In this document: piece after piece, positions 51,547-60,891 of the stretch | Position numbering within the stretch: the first letter of the stretch is position 1 | Layout of the letters: each line of letters begins with the position of its first letter | From: Neisseria dentiae | Lineage (GTDB): Bacteria; Pseudomonadota; Gammaproteobacteria; Burkholderiales; Neisseriaceae | DNA length: 64,000 nt | Assembly: GCF_014055005.1 (NCBI RefSeq) | Contig: NZ_CP059570.1 | Coordinates: 1,116,001 to 1,180,000 of the forward strand | Direction: 5' to 3' | Translations under genes and position numbers: made by a program | The notes under the pieces: model-generated | Databases searched by the model: none | Seen by the model: only the letters and a program-made list of their open reading frames with translations | What the model was told of the DNA's origin: nothing

Positions 51547-53037
51547 TCACAACAACGGACTCATCAGGCGCACGGTGTTTTCCACCAGCCCCCACCATCT
51601 GGCGCGCTGCTGCCAGCCTTTTATGCTCACATAACGGCTGCTGCCCAGATATTGCTGCTGCAAATCAATCACCTGGCCGGTGATGGTTTTATCGTAAACC
51701 GCCAGGCTGATTTCAAGGTTCAGAAAGAAGCTGCGCATATCCATATTCACCGTGCCGAAGAGCGTGTAGCCCTCGTCGATGGTCATGGTTTTGGCGTGCA
51801 GCAGCCCGCCTTCAAACAGGGCGATTTTCACCCCCGCTTTCAACAACATGGGGTAATAGGCGCGCGATGCGTAGCGCACCATCAGCGAATCTACTTTGGC
51901 CGGCAATATCAGGGTAACGTCCACCCCGCGCTTGGCGGCGGTGGTGAGCGCCATCAGCAGCGGATCGTCGGGCACGAAATACGGCGTGGTGATGACGATT
52001 TTGCGGGTGGCGGAATAAATGGCGCTGATAATGGTCTCGTAGATTACCCGTTCACCCTGGTCCGGCGCCGATGGTATCACTTGGGCGGCAACATTGCCTG
52101 CGCGCATTTTGTCGGGCAGCATGGCGGGGATAATCTCGGTGTAACCGCTCAAATATTGCTGCACGCTGGCCAGATTGCCATCATTTTCTACCGCCAAGTC
52201 GGCATAAAACACGGCCGTCATTTCCAGCACCATCGGGCCGGTGCAGCGCATCATCACGTCCACCCATTCGCCCACACCCGAGTTTTGTTTGAAAAAACGC
52301 GGATCAACCAGATTATAGCTGCCGGTGTAACCGATTTTTTTATCGACAATCAAAATCTTGCGGTGGTTGCGCAAATCGCTGCGGGTAAACAGCGTGTGCA
52401 TCGGCCCCACCGGCAGCGCAGCGTGTACTTCGATGCCGGCAGCACGCAGTTTTTCTACCCAGCCGCTGTTGAAAAATCCGTGGCTGCCCACCGCATCGGC
52501 CAACACCGCACAATCCACCCCCCGCTCTGCCGCTTCGATTACCGTATTGAGCAGCGTTTCGATTCTGCCCTGCGGGTCGATGATGTAAAACGCCAACAGG
52601 CACGACTGTTCGGCCGCGCGTATATCGGCCAACATGGCATCAACGATTTCGTCGGTGGTGGAAAGCAGCGTCATGGCGTTGTTGCGGGTGGCACCCAAGC
52701 CGGTGGCATCCGCAGCCACTTTGGCAATACCCCGGTAACGCGGGCGGATGTCGTTGGTAACGTCTAAATCGATATCGGCCAGATAACGCTCGGCAAACTC
52801 GCCGTAGAAGCGGTTCATCTCAGCCGCCCGCTTGGCACGCGCCAAACCGAGGCGCGGTTCGCCCAACATCAGATAGGCAATCACACCGAACAGCGGAAAC
52901 ATAAACAGGATAATCAGCCACGCAAACGCCGTGCCGGTGTTGCGTTGTTTGTAAAGCACGCGCACCACGCAGGCCAATGCGGCGGCGGTGTGCAGATAGA
53001 GCAGAATCTGCCCCCAGGGAATTTGAATATTATTCAT
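51547..53037 (-). CDS. cls: cardiolipin synthase (phospholipase D family)
   Basis: The 496-residue protein has two N-terminal transmembrane helices and two HKD motifs: RNHRKILIVDKKIGYTGSYN and LLHAKTMTIDEGYTLFGTVN. It condenses two phosphatidylglycerols to cardiolipin, or transfers phosphatidyl groups, at the inner membrane. Length is standard. It stands alone with repeats downstream. Confidence 0.94.
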   Translation of the reverse strand: MNNIQIPWGQILLYLHTAAALACVVRVLYKQRNTGTAFAWLIILFMFPLFGVIAYLMLGEPRLGLARAKRAAEMNRFYGEFAERYLADIDLDVTNDIRPRYRGIAKVAADATGLGATRNNAMTLLSTTDEIVDAMLADIRAAEQSCLLAFYIIDPQGRIETLLNTVIEAAERGVDCAVLADAVGSHGFFNSGWVEKLRAAGIEVHAALPVGPMHTLFTRSDLRNHRKILIVDKKIGYTGSYNLVDPRFFKQNSGVGEWVDVMMRCTGPMVLEMTAVFYADLAVENDGNLASVQQYLSGYTEIIPAMLPDKMRAGNVAAQVIPSAPDQGERVIYETIISAIYSATRKIVITTPYFVPDDPLLMALTTAAKRGVDVTLILPAKVDSLMVRYASRAYYPMLLKAGVKIALFEGGLLHAKTMTIDEGYTLFGTVNMDMRSFFLNLEISLAVYDKTITGQVIDLQQQYLGSSRYVSIKGWQQRARWWGLVENTVRLMSPLL

Positions 53038-53153
53038 TAATTAATCATTCGGGTTGCGTTGATGGTTTCAGACGGCCTGATGCCTGCTACACAGACCAAA
53101 AGGCCGTCTGAAAGTTTGGTATTTTTCAGACGGCCGCTTTATGCCAACAAACC

Positions 53154-54152
53154 TTATGCCACTTTAACCAACCAACCGTAACGGTCTTCGGCCAGGCCGT
53201 ATTGGATATCGGTAACCGCTTTACGGATGGCGGTGCCGCGCTCTTGGCCGGCAACGGCGATTTCTTTGCCGCCTATCACAAAAGAAGTAACCGGAGAGAT
53301 CACCGCCGCCGTGCCGGTTAGAATCGCTTCCGCACCGTTTTCCACAGCTTCACGCAGCTCTTCTACGGTGAAATTGCGCTCGCTGATTTGATAGCCCATG
53401 TCGCGCGCCACTTTCAACACCGAATCGCGGGTTACACCGTGCAAAAATTCGCTGGTTAACGGCTTGGTGATGATTTCATCGCCCTTAATCAAAGCAAAAT
53501 TTGCCGCCGCCGTTTCCTGCACGTCGCCGTTCGGGCAGAACAGCACTTGGTGCGCACCGTGTTCTTCGCGTGCTTTGGTTACCCACGGCAACGCCGAAGC
53601 ATAGTTGCCGCCGCATTTCACACGGCCCATATGCGGGGCACAGCGCATATGCTCCGTTTCCACCAAAAGCTTCATCGGCGAACCGGCTTTAAAATAATCG
53701 CCCACCGGAGAGGCCAAAATATATAGAACGGCATTGTCCGAACCGGCCGCCGCCTTACCGATAACCGGATCGGTGCCGATTAAAGTCGGGCGCAAATACA
53801 ACGAAGCGGGTGCATCGGGGATTTCATCAGCGGCGCGCGCCACCAGTTCGATCAAGGCATTGCGAAAAGCCTCGGTTTCAGGCACGGGCAGACTCAACAG
53901 TTTCGCACTCTGCTGCATACGGGCGATATTCGCATCGGGACGGAACAACACAATACTGCCGTCTTGCTGGCGGAAGGCCTTCAAACCCTCGAAGCATTCG
54001 CTGCCGTAATGCAGGCAGTGCGCACCGGGGGTCAGTTGCAAATTATCGGAAGGCTGCCAGCGCACGCCCTGCCATGCGCCGTTTTCAAAAGCCAATACCG
54101 GCATATCTTTATGGAAAACGCTGCCGAATACGGCGGGAACTTCTCTTGCCAT
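53154..54152 (-). CDS. ilvE: branched-chain amino acid aminotransferase IlvE
   Basis: The 332-residue PLP enzyme performs the last step of Leu, Ile and Val synthesis. Family marks are GAHCLHYGSECFEGLKAFR, SLYLRPTLIGTD, the PLP lysine in GRVKCGGNYASAL, QETAAANFALIKGDEI and ILTGTAAVISPV. The ATG at 54152 (MAREVPAVFG) is the conserved start; an upstream extension of the frame has no homology. Confidence 0.95.
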   Translation of the reverse strand: MAREVPAVFGSVFHKDMPVLAFENGAWQGVRWQPSDNLQLTPGAHCLHYGSECFEGLKAFRQQDGSIVLFRPDANIARMQQSAKLLSLPVPETEAFRNALIELVARAADEIPDAPASLYLRPTLIGTDPVIGKAAAGSDNAVLYILASPVGDYFKAGSPMKLLVETEHMRCAPHMGRVKCGGNYASALPWVTKAREEHGAHQVLFCPNGDVQETAAANFALIKGDEIITKPLTSEFLHGVTRDSVLKVARDMGYQISERNFTVEELREAVENGAEAILTGTAAVISPVTSFVIGGKEIAVAGQERGTAIRKAVTDIQYGLAEDRYGWLVKVA

Positions 54153-54562
54153 GATGGATACTTTCGGGTGGTTGATGGTTATATATGAAAAAATATGAAA
54201 AATACTCTTTGGCTGCCCGCTTGGCAAGCCCCGTAAGCATGATATTGCAGACACGCTGAGAAAAAGGCCGTCTGAAAACGAAACAAACGAAATTTCAAGT
54301 ATAGTCAGCCAACCCAAGAAAAACCATAAGTCATTCTCCGGTTTGATCCGAGTATCTCAAAACAGGCAACGATTAGGTTAAACCACCGACAGGCTTGTGA
54401 AGCGGATTTTTGAGGAAAAATCTGCAGATACCGGGCAAAAAGCACAGCAAGATTGGACATCTTGTGCGTATTTTTAATGCCGCAGATGCGGATTCCAACC
54501 AAAACACCACCGCAACGCCCTCGACAACACGCTCTAATACTTTTGCCAAAAGCAGATGAAGC

Positions 54563-54597
54563 AAAACCGCCCAAGTTTAAATCACTTGGGCGGTTTT
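54563..54597 (-). terminator. terminator after tRNA-Asn
   Basis: AAAACCGCCCAAGT at 54563-54576 pairs with ACTTGGGCGGTTTT at 54584-54597 (14-bp stem, 7-base loop) with U-runs on both strands, just beyond the tRNA 3' end. Confidence 0.85.
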
Positions 54598-54602
54598 TTA
54601 TT

Positions 54603-54678
54603 TGGCTCCCCGACCTGGGCTCGAACCAGGGACCTGCGGATTAACAGTCCGTCGCTCTACCGACTGAGCTATCGGGGA
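54603..54678 (-). tRNA. tRNA-Asn (anticodon GTT)
   Basis: On the minus strand a 76-base cloverleaf starts TCCCCGATAGCTCAG and has anticodon loop CTGTTAA, T-loop GGTTCGAGCC and an acceptor stem closing TCGGGGA. The CCA end is encoded. The D-arm (AGCTCAGTCGGTAGAGC) is typical. Confidence 0.97.
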
Positions 54679-54853
54679 AGAAGCGTGCATTATAGCGCGA
54701 CTTTGGAAAGTGTCAATATTTTTACGCCGTTTTTTTCACTGAAAATATCAATAAATTGAATTGTAAAAACATTTAAACGATGCCAGTTGCAGGCCGTCTG
54801 AAAAAAACACCCCGAACAAAACCGTGCGGGGTGTTTTTCCAACCAAAGATTAT

Positions 54854-55060
54854 TCAGCAACAACGACCGCCGGAAGCACCGCTGCGGCGCTTGCTGCAAT
54901 AATCTTGAAACTGCAACTCAGTCATCACCGGTGCATTGGGGTTATGCTTGCGTTGCCGGGCCACATAGTTTTGATAGTCCGGCATTCCGGCCATCAGGCC
55001 GGCGGTAAGGCGGGCGGTTTTCCAAGCACGCTTGATGCGTTGCAACAGGTTAGGATTCAT
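54854..55060 (-). CDS. ybdD: YbdD/YjiX-family small protein
   Basis: The 68-residue protein shows RIKRAWKTARLTAGLMAGMP, then YQNYVARQRKHNPNAPVMTE and a Cys-rich end. This small family follows cstA or btsT genes, and its members are thought to assist the transporter. The start ATG overlaps the end of cstA, indicating coupled translation. Confidence 0.88.
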   Translation of the reverse strand: MNPNLLQRIKRAWKTARLTAGLMAGMPDYQNYVARQRKHNPNAPVMTELQFQDYCSKRRSGASGGRCC

Positions 55061-57122
55061 TTTGCTGAACCTCGTTACGGTAAACAGGCGGAACTTCTTT
55101 GGCGGTGGGCCAAGCCACTTTACGCGCTTTCAGGGCAACACGCAATCCGTATACGGCCACGATTACCACTACCGACAGGAAAATCACGGTCAAACCTGAG
55201 TTTACATAGTCGTTGAAGGCGATGCGGCTCATTTGGGCGAGATCTTTGGCGGGAGCCAGCACTTCGCCGCGCGAAGCGGCTTCGTTGAATTTGGCCGCGT
55301 GCGACAAGAAACCGATTTTCGGATCGCTGTGGAACAGTTTTTGCAAGCTGGCATAGCAGGTTACAAACAGCAGCAGCAGTGCGGGCACCAACGACACCCA
55401 TACATAGCGTTCGCGCTTCATTTTCACCAACACCACACTCACCATAATCAACGCCACGCCGGCCAGCATTTGGTTGCCGATACCGAACAGCGGCCATAAA
55501 GAGTTGATGCCGCCCAAGGGATCGGTTACGCCGGTGTAAAGGAAGTATCCCCACAAGCCTACGGCCATCAAGGTGGCAATCAGGTTGGCAGGCAGGCTGT
55601 CGGTATTACCGAAAGGTTTGATGAAAATGCCGCCTAAATCTTGAATCATAAAGCGCGCCACGCGGGTGCCCGCATCAACGGCGGTTAAGATGAACAGCGC
55701 TTCAAACAAGAGTGCGAAGTGATACCAGAAAGCCATCATGCCGGGGCCGGAAATCAGCTGGCTCATGATATTGGCCATGCCGACCGCCAATGTGGGGGCA
55801 CCGCCTGCGCGGGAAAGAATAGTATGCTCGCCCACGTCTTTCGCCATTTGCAGCAAGGTGGCTTCTTGCACGGGGAAGCCCAACTGGTTGGTAATCACTT
55901 GTGCGGCATTGGCGGCATCGGTGCCGATCAGCGCGGTGGGGCTGTTCATGGCGAAATATACGCCGGGGTCGAGCGAAGCGGCAGCGGCCAGCGCCATAAT
56001 CGCCACAAAGCTTTCCATCAACATGCCGCCGTAACCGATCATGCGCACATGGGTTTCGTTTTCAACCATTTTCGGCGTGGTGCCTGAAGAAATCAGGGCA
56101 TGGAAACCGGAAACGGCACCACAGGCGATGGTGATAAACAGGAAGGGAAACAGGTCGCCCGAGAATACGGGGCCGGTGCCGTCGATGAACTTGGTTACCG
56201 CCGGCATCTGCAAAGCGGGGCCGACAATCACGATACCGATAGCCAATGCGATAATCGTGCCGATTTTCAGGAAGGTGGAAAGATAATCACGCGGGGTCAG
56301 CAGCAGCCAAACCGGCAATACGGCGGCTACGAAGCCGTAAATCATAATGGCCCAAGTGAGCTGCACGCCGTCCATATCGAAAATATGGGCAAACGAGCTT
56401 TGCGCCACGTCTTCACCGAACACAATCGCGCACATCAGCAGGATAAAGCCGACAATCGAAATCTCGCCGATTTTGCCGGGGCGGATGTAACGGGTGTAGA
56501 TACCCATAAACAGTGCAATCGGAATGGTGGCGGCGATGGTAAATGTGCCCCACGGGCTGTGTACCAGCGCTTTGACCACAATCAGCGCCAACACGGCCAT
56601 GATGATAACCATAATCATCAGAATACCGATGGATGCAATCACGCCGGCCACCGTGCCCAGCTCCTGTTTTACGATATCGCCCAGCGATTTGCCGTCACGG
56701 CGCATCGACACGAATAGCACCATCATATCTTGAACGGCACCGGCGAATACCACGCCGAAGATAATCCACAGCGTGCCGGGCAGATAACCCATTTGTGCGG
56801 CAAGCACCGGACCGACCAGCGGTCCCGCACCGGCGATGGCGGCGAAGTGGTGGCCGAACAATACGCCTCTATGGGTGGGCACATAGTCCAAACCGTCGTT
56901 ATGCCGCTCGGCAGGGGTAAGCCGGTTGGCATCGAGTTGCGCTACGTTTTTGGCAATATACAGGCTGTAAAAACGGTAGGCGATGCAGTAAACGGAAACG
57001 GCGGCGATAACCATCCATACCGCATTAACCTGCTCGCCGCGACTCAGGGCTAATGTGGTAAATGCGGCTAAACCGACCAATACCACAATGCCCCACAGTA
57101 GAAACGATTTAAGCTGTTTCAT
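55050..57122 (-). CDS. cstA: carbon starvation protein CstA-family transporter, copy 1
   Basis: The 690-residue protein has about 16 transmembrane helices with family motifs GVLFGHHFAAIAGAGPLVGP, PGTLWIIFGVVFAGAVQDMM, SRAGGAPTLAVGMA and DPLGGINSLWPLFGIGNQML. CstA-type carriers import pyruvate or peptides. GAGG lies before the ATG. A second copy is at 58581-60659, and 197 bases of the two (55924-56120 and 59461-59657) are identical although the flanks differ. The gap before it (57123-57483) is AT-rich 5' sequence with a DUS near 57371 and no gene. Confidence 0.93.
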   Translation of the reverse strand: MKQLKSFLLWGIVVLVGLAAFTTLALSRGEQVNAVWMVIAAVSVYCIAYRFYSLYIAKNVAQLDANRLTPAERHNDGLDYVPTHRGVLFGHHFAAIAGAGPLVGPVLAAQMGYLPGTLWIIFGVVFAGAVQDMMVLFVSMRRDGKSLGDIVKQELGTVAGVIASIGILMIMVIIMAVLALIVVKALVHSPWGTFTIAATIPIALFMGIYTRYIRPGKIGEISIVGFILLMCAIVFGEDVAQSSFAHIFDMDGVQLTWAIMIYGFVAAVLPVWLLLTPRDYLSTFLKIGTIIALAIGIVIVGPALQMPAVTKFIDGTGPVFSGDLFPFLFITIACGAVSGFHALISSGTTPKMVENETHVRMIGYGGMLMESFVAIMALAAAASLDPGVYFAMNSPTALIGTDAANAAQVITNQLGFPVQEATLLQMAKDVGEHTILSRAGGAPTLAVGMANIMSQLISGPGMMAFWYHFALLFEALFILTAVDAGTRVARFMIQDLGGIFIKPFGNTDSLPANLIATLMAVGLWGYFLYTGVTDPLGGINSLWPLFGIGNQMLAGVALIMVSVVLVKMKRERYVWVSLVPALLLLFVTCYASLQKLFHSDPKIGFLSHAAKFNEAASRGEVLAPAKDLAQMSRIAFNDYVNSGLTVIFLSVVVIVAVYGLRVALKARKVAWPTAKEVPPVYRNEVQQNES

Positions 57123-57615
57123 AAAGACCTCACGGGGTTGTTGAGAGTGGATAAAATAAATTTAAAACTTGGAAGCTCGTTAATAAAAATGTAATGTGAT
57201 GTAATATTTTATGAAGCAGCGCAAGACTAACATATTTGTACAAAATGATGTGGGGTTTTAACAAAAAGAAATGTAGCCTGTTTGAGTCAGGTCAAAATCG
57301 AAATGAATAAAACCCTGCTAAAACTAAAATGCCACAGAAATATTGCGAGACAATAATTTGATGTTTGCCGAGGCCGTCTGAAAACAGTATCCGCAGCCGA
57401 CGGTTTCATAAAGCAGCAATGAAAAATACGCGGCAAAAAAACACCCCGCATCCAGCGAGGTGTTTGTTCGGCATGAACCAGCATTAACAGCAGCGGCCGT
57501 TACGCCTGTTGTGGCAATAGTCGAGAAACTCGGATTCGGTCATCACCGGAGCGGCGGAGTTATGCCTACGCTGCTGCATAACGTAATAATCGTAATCCGG
57601 AATGCCTGCCATATA

Positions 57616-58526
57616 TAGTCAATTAAAATAAGAACTACGTAGCAGTGCAGTCATAAAATCTCCCACGGCAGGTAAAACTTTCCGCAAATGCTTTTTAATA
57701 TTCGCCCATACCTTTTCAATCGGATTAAGCTCGGGTGAATAAGGAGCAAGGGGCAATACTTTATGTCCCTGCTTCTGCGCCATTTCAGTCAAAACCGCCA
57801 TACGGTGGAAACGGGCATTGTCCATAATGATGACGGATCTCTCCGTCAGTTCGGGCAGCAGCATTTGCTCAAACCATGCTTCGAACAGGCTGCCGTCCAT
57901 GGTGCCACAATAGGTCATGGGGGCAATCAGGCTGCCTTTACCTTGGATTTGTGCCGCAACCAATGAAATACGTTGGTATTTTCTGCCGCTGATTTGTGCT
58001 TTGACGGGTACGCCTTTTTTCGAGTAAGCGTAAGGGCGGTAAAAAAAGGTGTCGAACCCTGTTTCATCAAGAAAAACTGCTTGATAGTCAGTATATTGGC
58101 TCAATGCTTGTTGATAAGCGGCTACTTGTTCGGGTTTTTGTTCTTTGTATGTGGTGGTCTTTTTTTTCGTGTGATGCCCATGACTTTGAGCAGGTAGCTG
58201 ACATTTGGGGCGCTGCACCCTAAATGTTCTGCGATTTCGTGCAGGTAGGCATCAGGATGCTGTTCGAGATAGTCTGAAAGCTGTTGCCTGTCTATTTTTG
58301 TGGCATTACCACCTTTGACTTGATGCGCCAGTGAACCTGTTTGTTCATAGAGTCGCAGCCAACTGCTCAGCGTTTTGTCGCTGATACCATATACACGGCA
58401 GACTTGGCTTGCATTTTGGCATTGCCGGTAATATTCGATTGCTTTTTGTCGGAGTTCTATCGGGTAGGCCATTTTTTTCTGCTGGTAAGGGGGAGTAAAG
58501 TTCGGAATTCTTATTTTAATTCACTA
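57616..58526 (-). mobile_element. IS630-family insertion sequence, 911 bp, apparently intact
   Basis: The ends are TAGTCAATTAAAATAAGAA at 57616 and, inverted, TAGTGAATTAAAATAAGAAT from 58526, flanked by TA at 57614-57615 and 58527-58528. It carries a two-frame transposase. Its right-hand terminal repeat is shared with the 113-bp MITEs at 7542 and 43336. Confidence 0.93.
57619..58472 (-). CDS. IS630-family transposase, two frames joined by frameshift
   Basis: The first frame (58472-58122, 116 residues) is the DNA-binding part: MAYPIELRQKAIEYYRQCQN and a helix-turn-helix GISDKTLSSWLRLYEQTGS. The second frame (58218-57619) holds the DDE domain: AVFLDETGFDTFF, VIIMDNARFHRMAV and LAPYSPELNPIEKVWANIKK. 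They overlap at a run of eight A (58160-58167 on the complement), a likely programmed frameshift site, as in other IS630 elements. All three acidic residues are present, so it may still be active. Confidence 0.9.
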
Positions 58527-58580
58527 TAGTAGGCGAAAATACGAATCTTTTTACAAAAGGCTTTCAGACGGCCTGCATTA

Positions 58581-60659
58581 TCAGCTTTGTGCTTCATGGG
58601 TTTGCACCTCGTTGCGGTAAACTGCGGGAACCTCCTTAGCGGTAGGCCAGGCAACTTTCCGCGCTTTCAAGGCCACTCTCAAACCGTAAACCGCGATAAA
58701 AAGCACCACGGCGAGAAACGCCACCGCCAGGCCGGAATTGACATAATCGTTAAGCACAATCTGATTCATCTGCGCCAGATCTTTGGCCGGCGCCAAAATT
58801 TTTCCGGCTGCGGCGGCTTCGCGATATTGCGCCGCATGGGCGATAAAGCTCACGCGCGTATCAGATTCAAACAGTTTTTGCAGGCACGCCACGGTGGTAA
58901 CTACCAAAAGGCCGAGAGCCGGGATAAGCGATACCCACACAAAACGGTCTTTTTTCATTTTCACCAACACCACGCTCACCATAATCAAAGCAATACCGGC
59001 AAGCATCTGGTTACCGATGCCGAACAGAGGCCATAATGAGTTGATGCCGCCCAACGGATCGGTTACGCCTGTGTAGAGAAAATAACCCCACGAACCCACG
59101 GCCAGCACGGTAGCAACCAAGTTGGCGGGAATATTGCCGGAATTACCCAACGGTTTGATAAAAATACCGAGCAAATCCTGATACATAAAGCGTGATACGC
59201 GGGTACCGGCATCAACGGCGGTAAGAATGAATAATGCTTCGAACAACAGCGCAAAGTGATACCAGAAAGCCATCATGGTTTCGCCGGGAATCAAACGGCT
59301 CATGATATGTGCCATGCCCACCGCCAGCGTAGGAGCACCACCCGCACGGGAAAGAATGGTATGCTCGCCCACTTCGCGTGCCGTATTGGCCAGCGTGGCA
59401 GCATCAACCGGAATCTGCAAATGGGTGGTGATGGCTTGCGCCGCCGTGGCCGGGTCGGTTCCGATCAGCGCGGTGGGGCTGTTCATGGCGAAATATACGC
59501 CGGGGTCGAGCGAAGCGGCAGCGGCCAGCGCCATAATCGCCACAAAGCTTTCCATCAACATGCCGCCGTAACCGATCATGCGCACATGGGTTTCGTTTTC
59601 AACCATTTTCGGCGTGGTGCCTGAAGAAATCAGGGCATGGAAACCGGAAACGGCACCGCAGGCGATGGTGATAAACAGAAAAGGAAACAGCTTGCCGGAA
59701 AACACCGGGCCGGAGCCGTCGATGAAGTGCGTTACGGCAGGCATACGCAGCTCAGGCCCTACTATGATAATGCCAAACGCCAGCACCATAATCGTGCCGA
59801 TTTTCAGGAAAGTAGAAAGAAAGTCGCGCGGGGTCATCAACAGCAATACCGGCAGCAAAGAAGAAATGGTGCCGTAGGCCATCATAAAAATAGCCAGTTG
59901 CACGCCATTGAGGTCAAACCAGTGCCCGATAGAGCTTTGCGCCACCACATCGCCGTAAATCACCGCCAGCATCAGGGCGATAAAGCCGACAATAGCGATT
60001 TCACCGATTTTGCCGGGGCGGATATAGCGGCTGTAAATGCCCATGGTCAGCGCAATCGGCACGGTAACGACAATGGTGAACGTGCCCCACGGGCTGTGGG
60101 TTAGTGCCTTCACCACAATCAGCGCCAGCACGGAAGTGATGATGATCATAATCATCAAAATACCGATAGAGGCAATAATACCGGCAGTGGTGCCGAGTTC
60201 CTGCTTCACAATGTCGCCGAGCGATTTACCGTCGCGGCGCATCGACACAAACAGCACCATCATATCCTGCACCGCACCGGCCAATACCACGCCGAAGATA
60301 ATCCACAACGTGCCGGGCAGGTAACCCATTTGCGCGGCAAGCACCGGGCCGACCAGCGGCCCCGCGCCGGCGATGGCGGCAAAGTGGTGGCCGAACAATA
60401 CGCCCTTACGGGTAGGCACATAATCCACACCGTTGTTATGGCGCTCTGCCGGCGTCATACGCTCGCTGTCCAGCTCAAGGATGTTTTTTGCGATGTAAAG
60501 GCTGTAAAACCGGTAAGCAATACAATATACAGACACAGCGGCAACAATCATCCACACCACATTCACATGTTCGCCGCGATGCAGGGCCAGTGTGGTAAAG
60601 GCTGCAACGCCAACCAATACCACCAAGCCCCAAATTAGAAACGTTTTCAGCTGTTTCAT
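58581..60659 (-). CDS. cstA: carbon starvation protein CstA-family transporter, copy 2
   Basis: The 692-residue protein has the same membrane topology and motifs as copy 1 (GVLFGHHFAAIAGAGPLVGP, GGAPTLAVGMAHIMSR, DPLGGINSLWPLFGIGNQML) but differs at many positions, especially in the periplasmic loops. AAGGAAG precedes the ATG. Its partner ybdD is broken by an IS element at its 3' end. Tandem paralogues may transport different substrates or respond to different conditions. The 5' region (60660-60891) is AT-rich with no gene. Confidence 0.93.
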   Translation of the reverse strand: MKQLKTFLIWGLVVLVGVAAFTTLALHRGEHVNVVWMIVAAVSVYCIAYRFYSLYIAKNILELDSERMTPAERHNNGVDYVPTRKGVLFGHHFAAIAGAGPLVGPVLAAQMGYLPGTLWIIFGVVLAGAVQDMMVLFVSMRRDGKSLGDIVKQELGTTAGIIASIGILMIMIIITSVLALIVVKALTHSPWGTFTIVVTVPIALTMGIYSRYIRPGKIGEIAIVGFIALMLAVIYGDVVAQSSIGHWFDLNGVQLAIFMMAYGTISSLLPVLLLMTPRDFLSTFLKIGTIMVLAFGIIIVGPELRMPAVTHFIDGSGPVFSGKLFPFLFITIACGAVSGFHALISSGTTPKMVENETHVRMIGYGGMLMESFVAIMALAAAASLDPGVYFAMNSPTALIGTDPATAAQAITTHLQIPVDAATLANTAREVGEHTILSRAGGAPTLAVGMAHIMSRLIPGETMMAFWYHFALLFEALFILTAVDAGTRVSRFMYQDLLGIFIKPLGNSGNIPANLVATVLAVGSWGYFLYTGVTDPLGGINSLWPLFGIGNQMLAGIALIMVSVVLVKMKKDRFVWVSLIPALGLLVVTTVACLQKLFESDTRVSFIAHAAQYREAAAAGKILAPAKDLAQMNQIVLNDYVNSGLAVAFLAVVLFIAVYGLRVALKARKVAWPTAKEVPAVYRNEVQTHEAQS

Positions 60660-60891
60660 GGCGCTTCCTTACTAGATTAACAATTTCAACATAAAATAAA
60701 ACTAAATAAAAAATTCAATCAGATAAAAATGAAAATTTATTTAACTGTTTTTTAAATTACGCGAAATATTAACATATTCATAAAATAAGGATGCGCGCTT
60801 TTCCGCACTATGTTGCAGGTTGTTGCTTTATATCAAACAGGTTGAAATCTTAACAAAACACTTTTTTCTACTTTTAATTATCCGTCAAATA

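Larger units (their letters stand above)
57484..58597 (-). pseudogene. ybdD: second ybdD-like gene split by an IS630-family element
   Basis: The N-terminal part (58597-58529) encodes a 23-codon start that includes RLKAFCKKIRIFAY. The C-terminal part (57613-57484) encodes YMAGIPDYDYYVMQQRRHN and ends RNGRCC. They are separated by the IS element with TA on each side. Removing the element and one TA rejoins IRIFAY and YMAGIPDY in frame, and the result matches the intact ybdD at 54854. The start overlaps the end of the second cstA. The gene is presumably non-functional now. Confidence 0.85.

Noticed and set aside
57287..57484. 65-residue minus-strand frame upstream of cstA copy 1
   Set aside because: No ribosome binding site, atypical codon use and overlap with the cstA 5' region.
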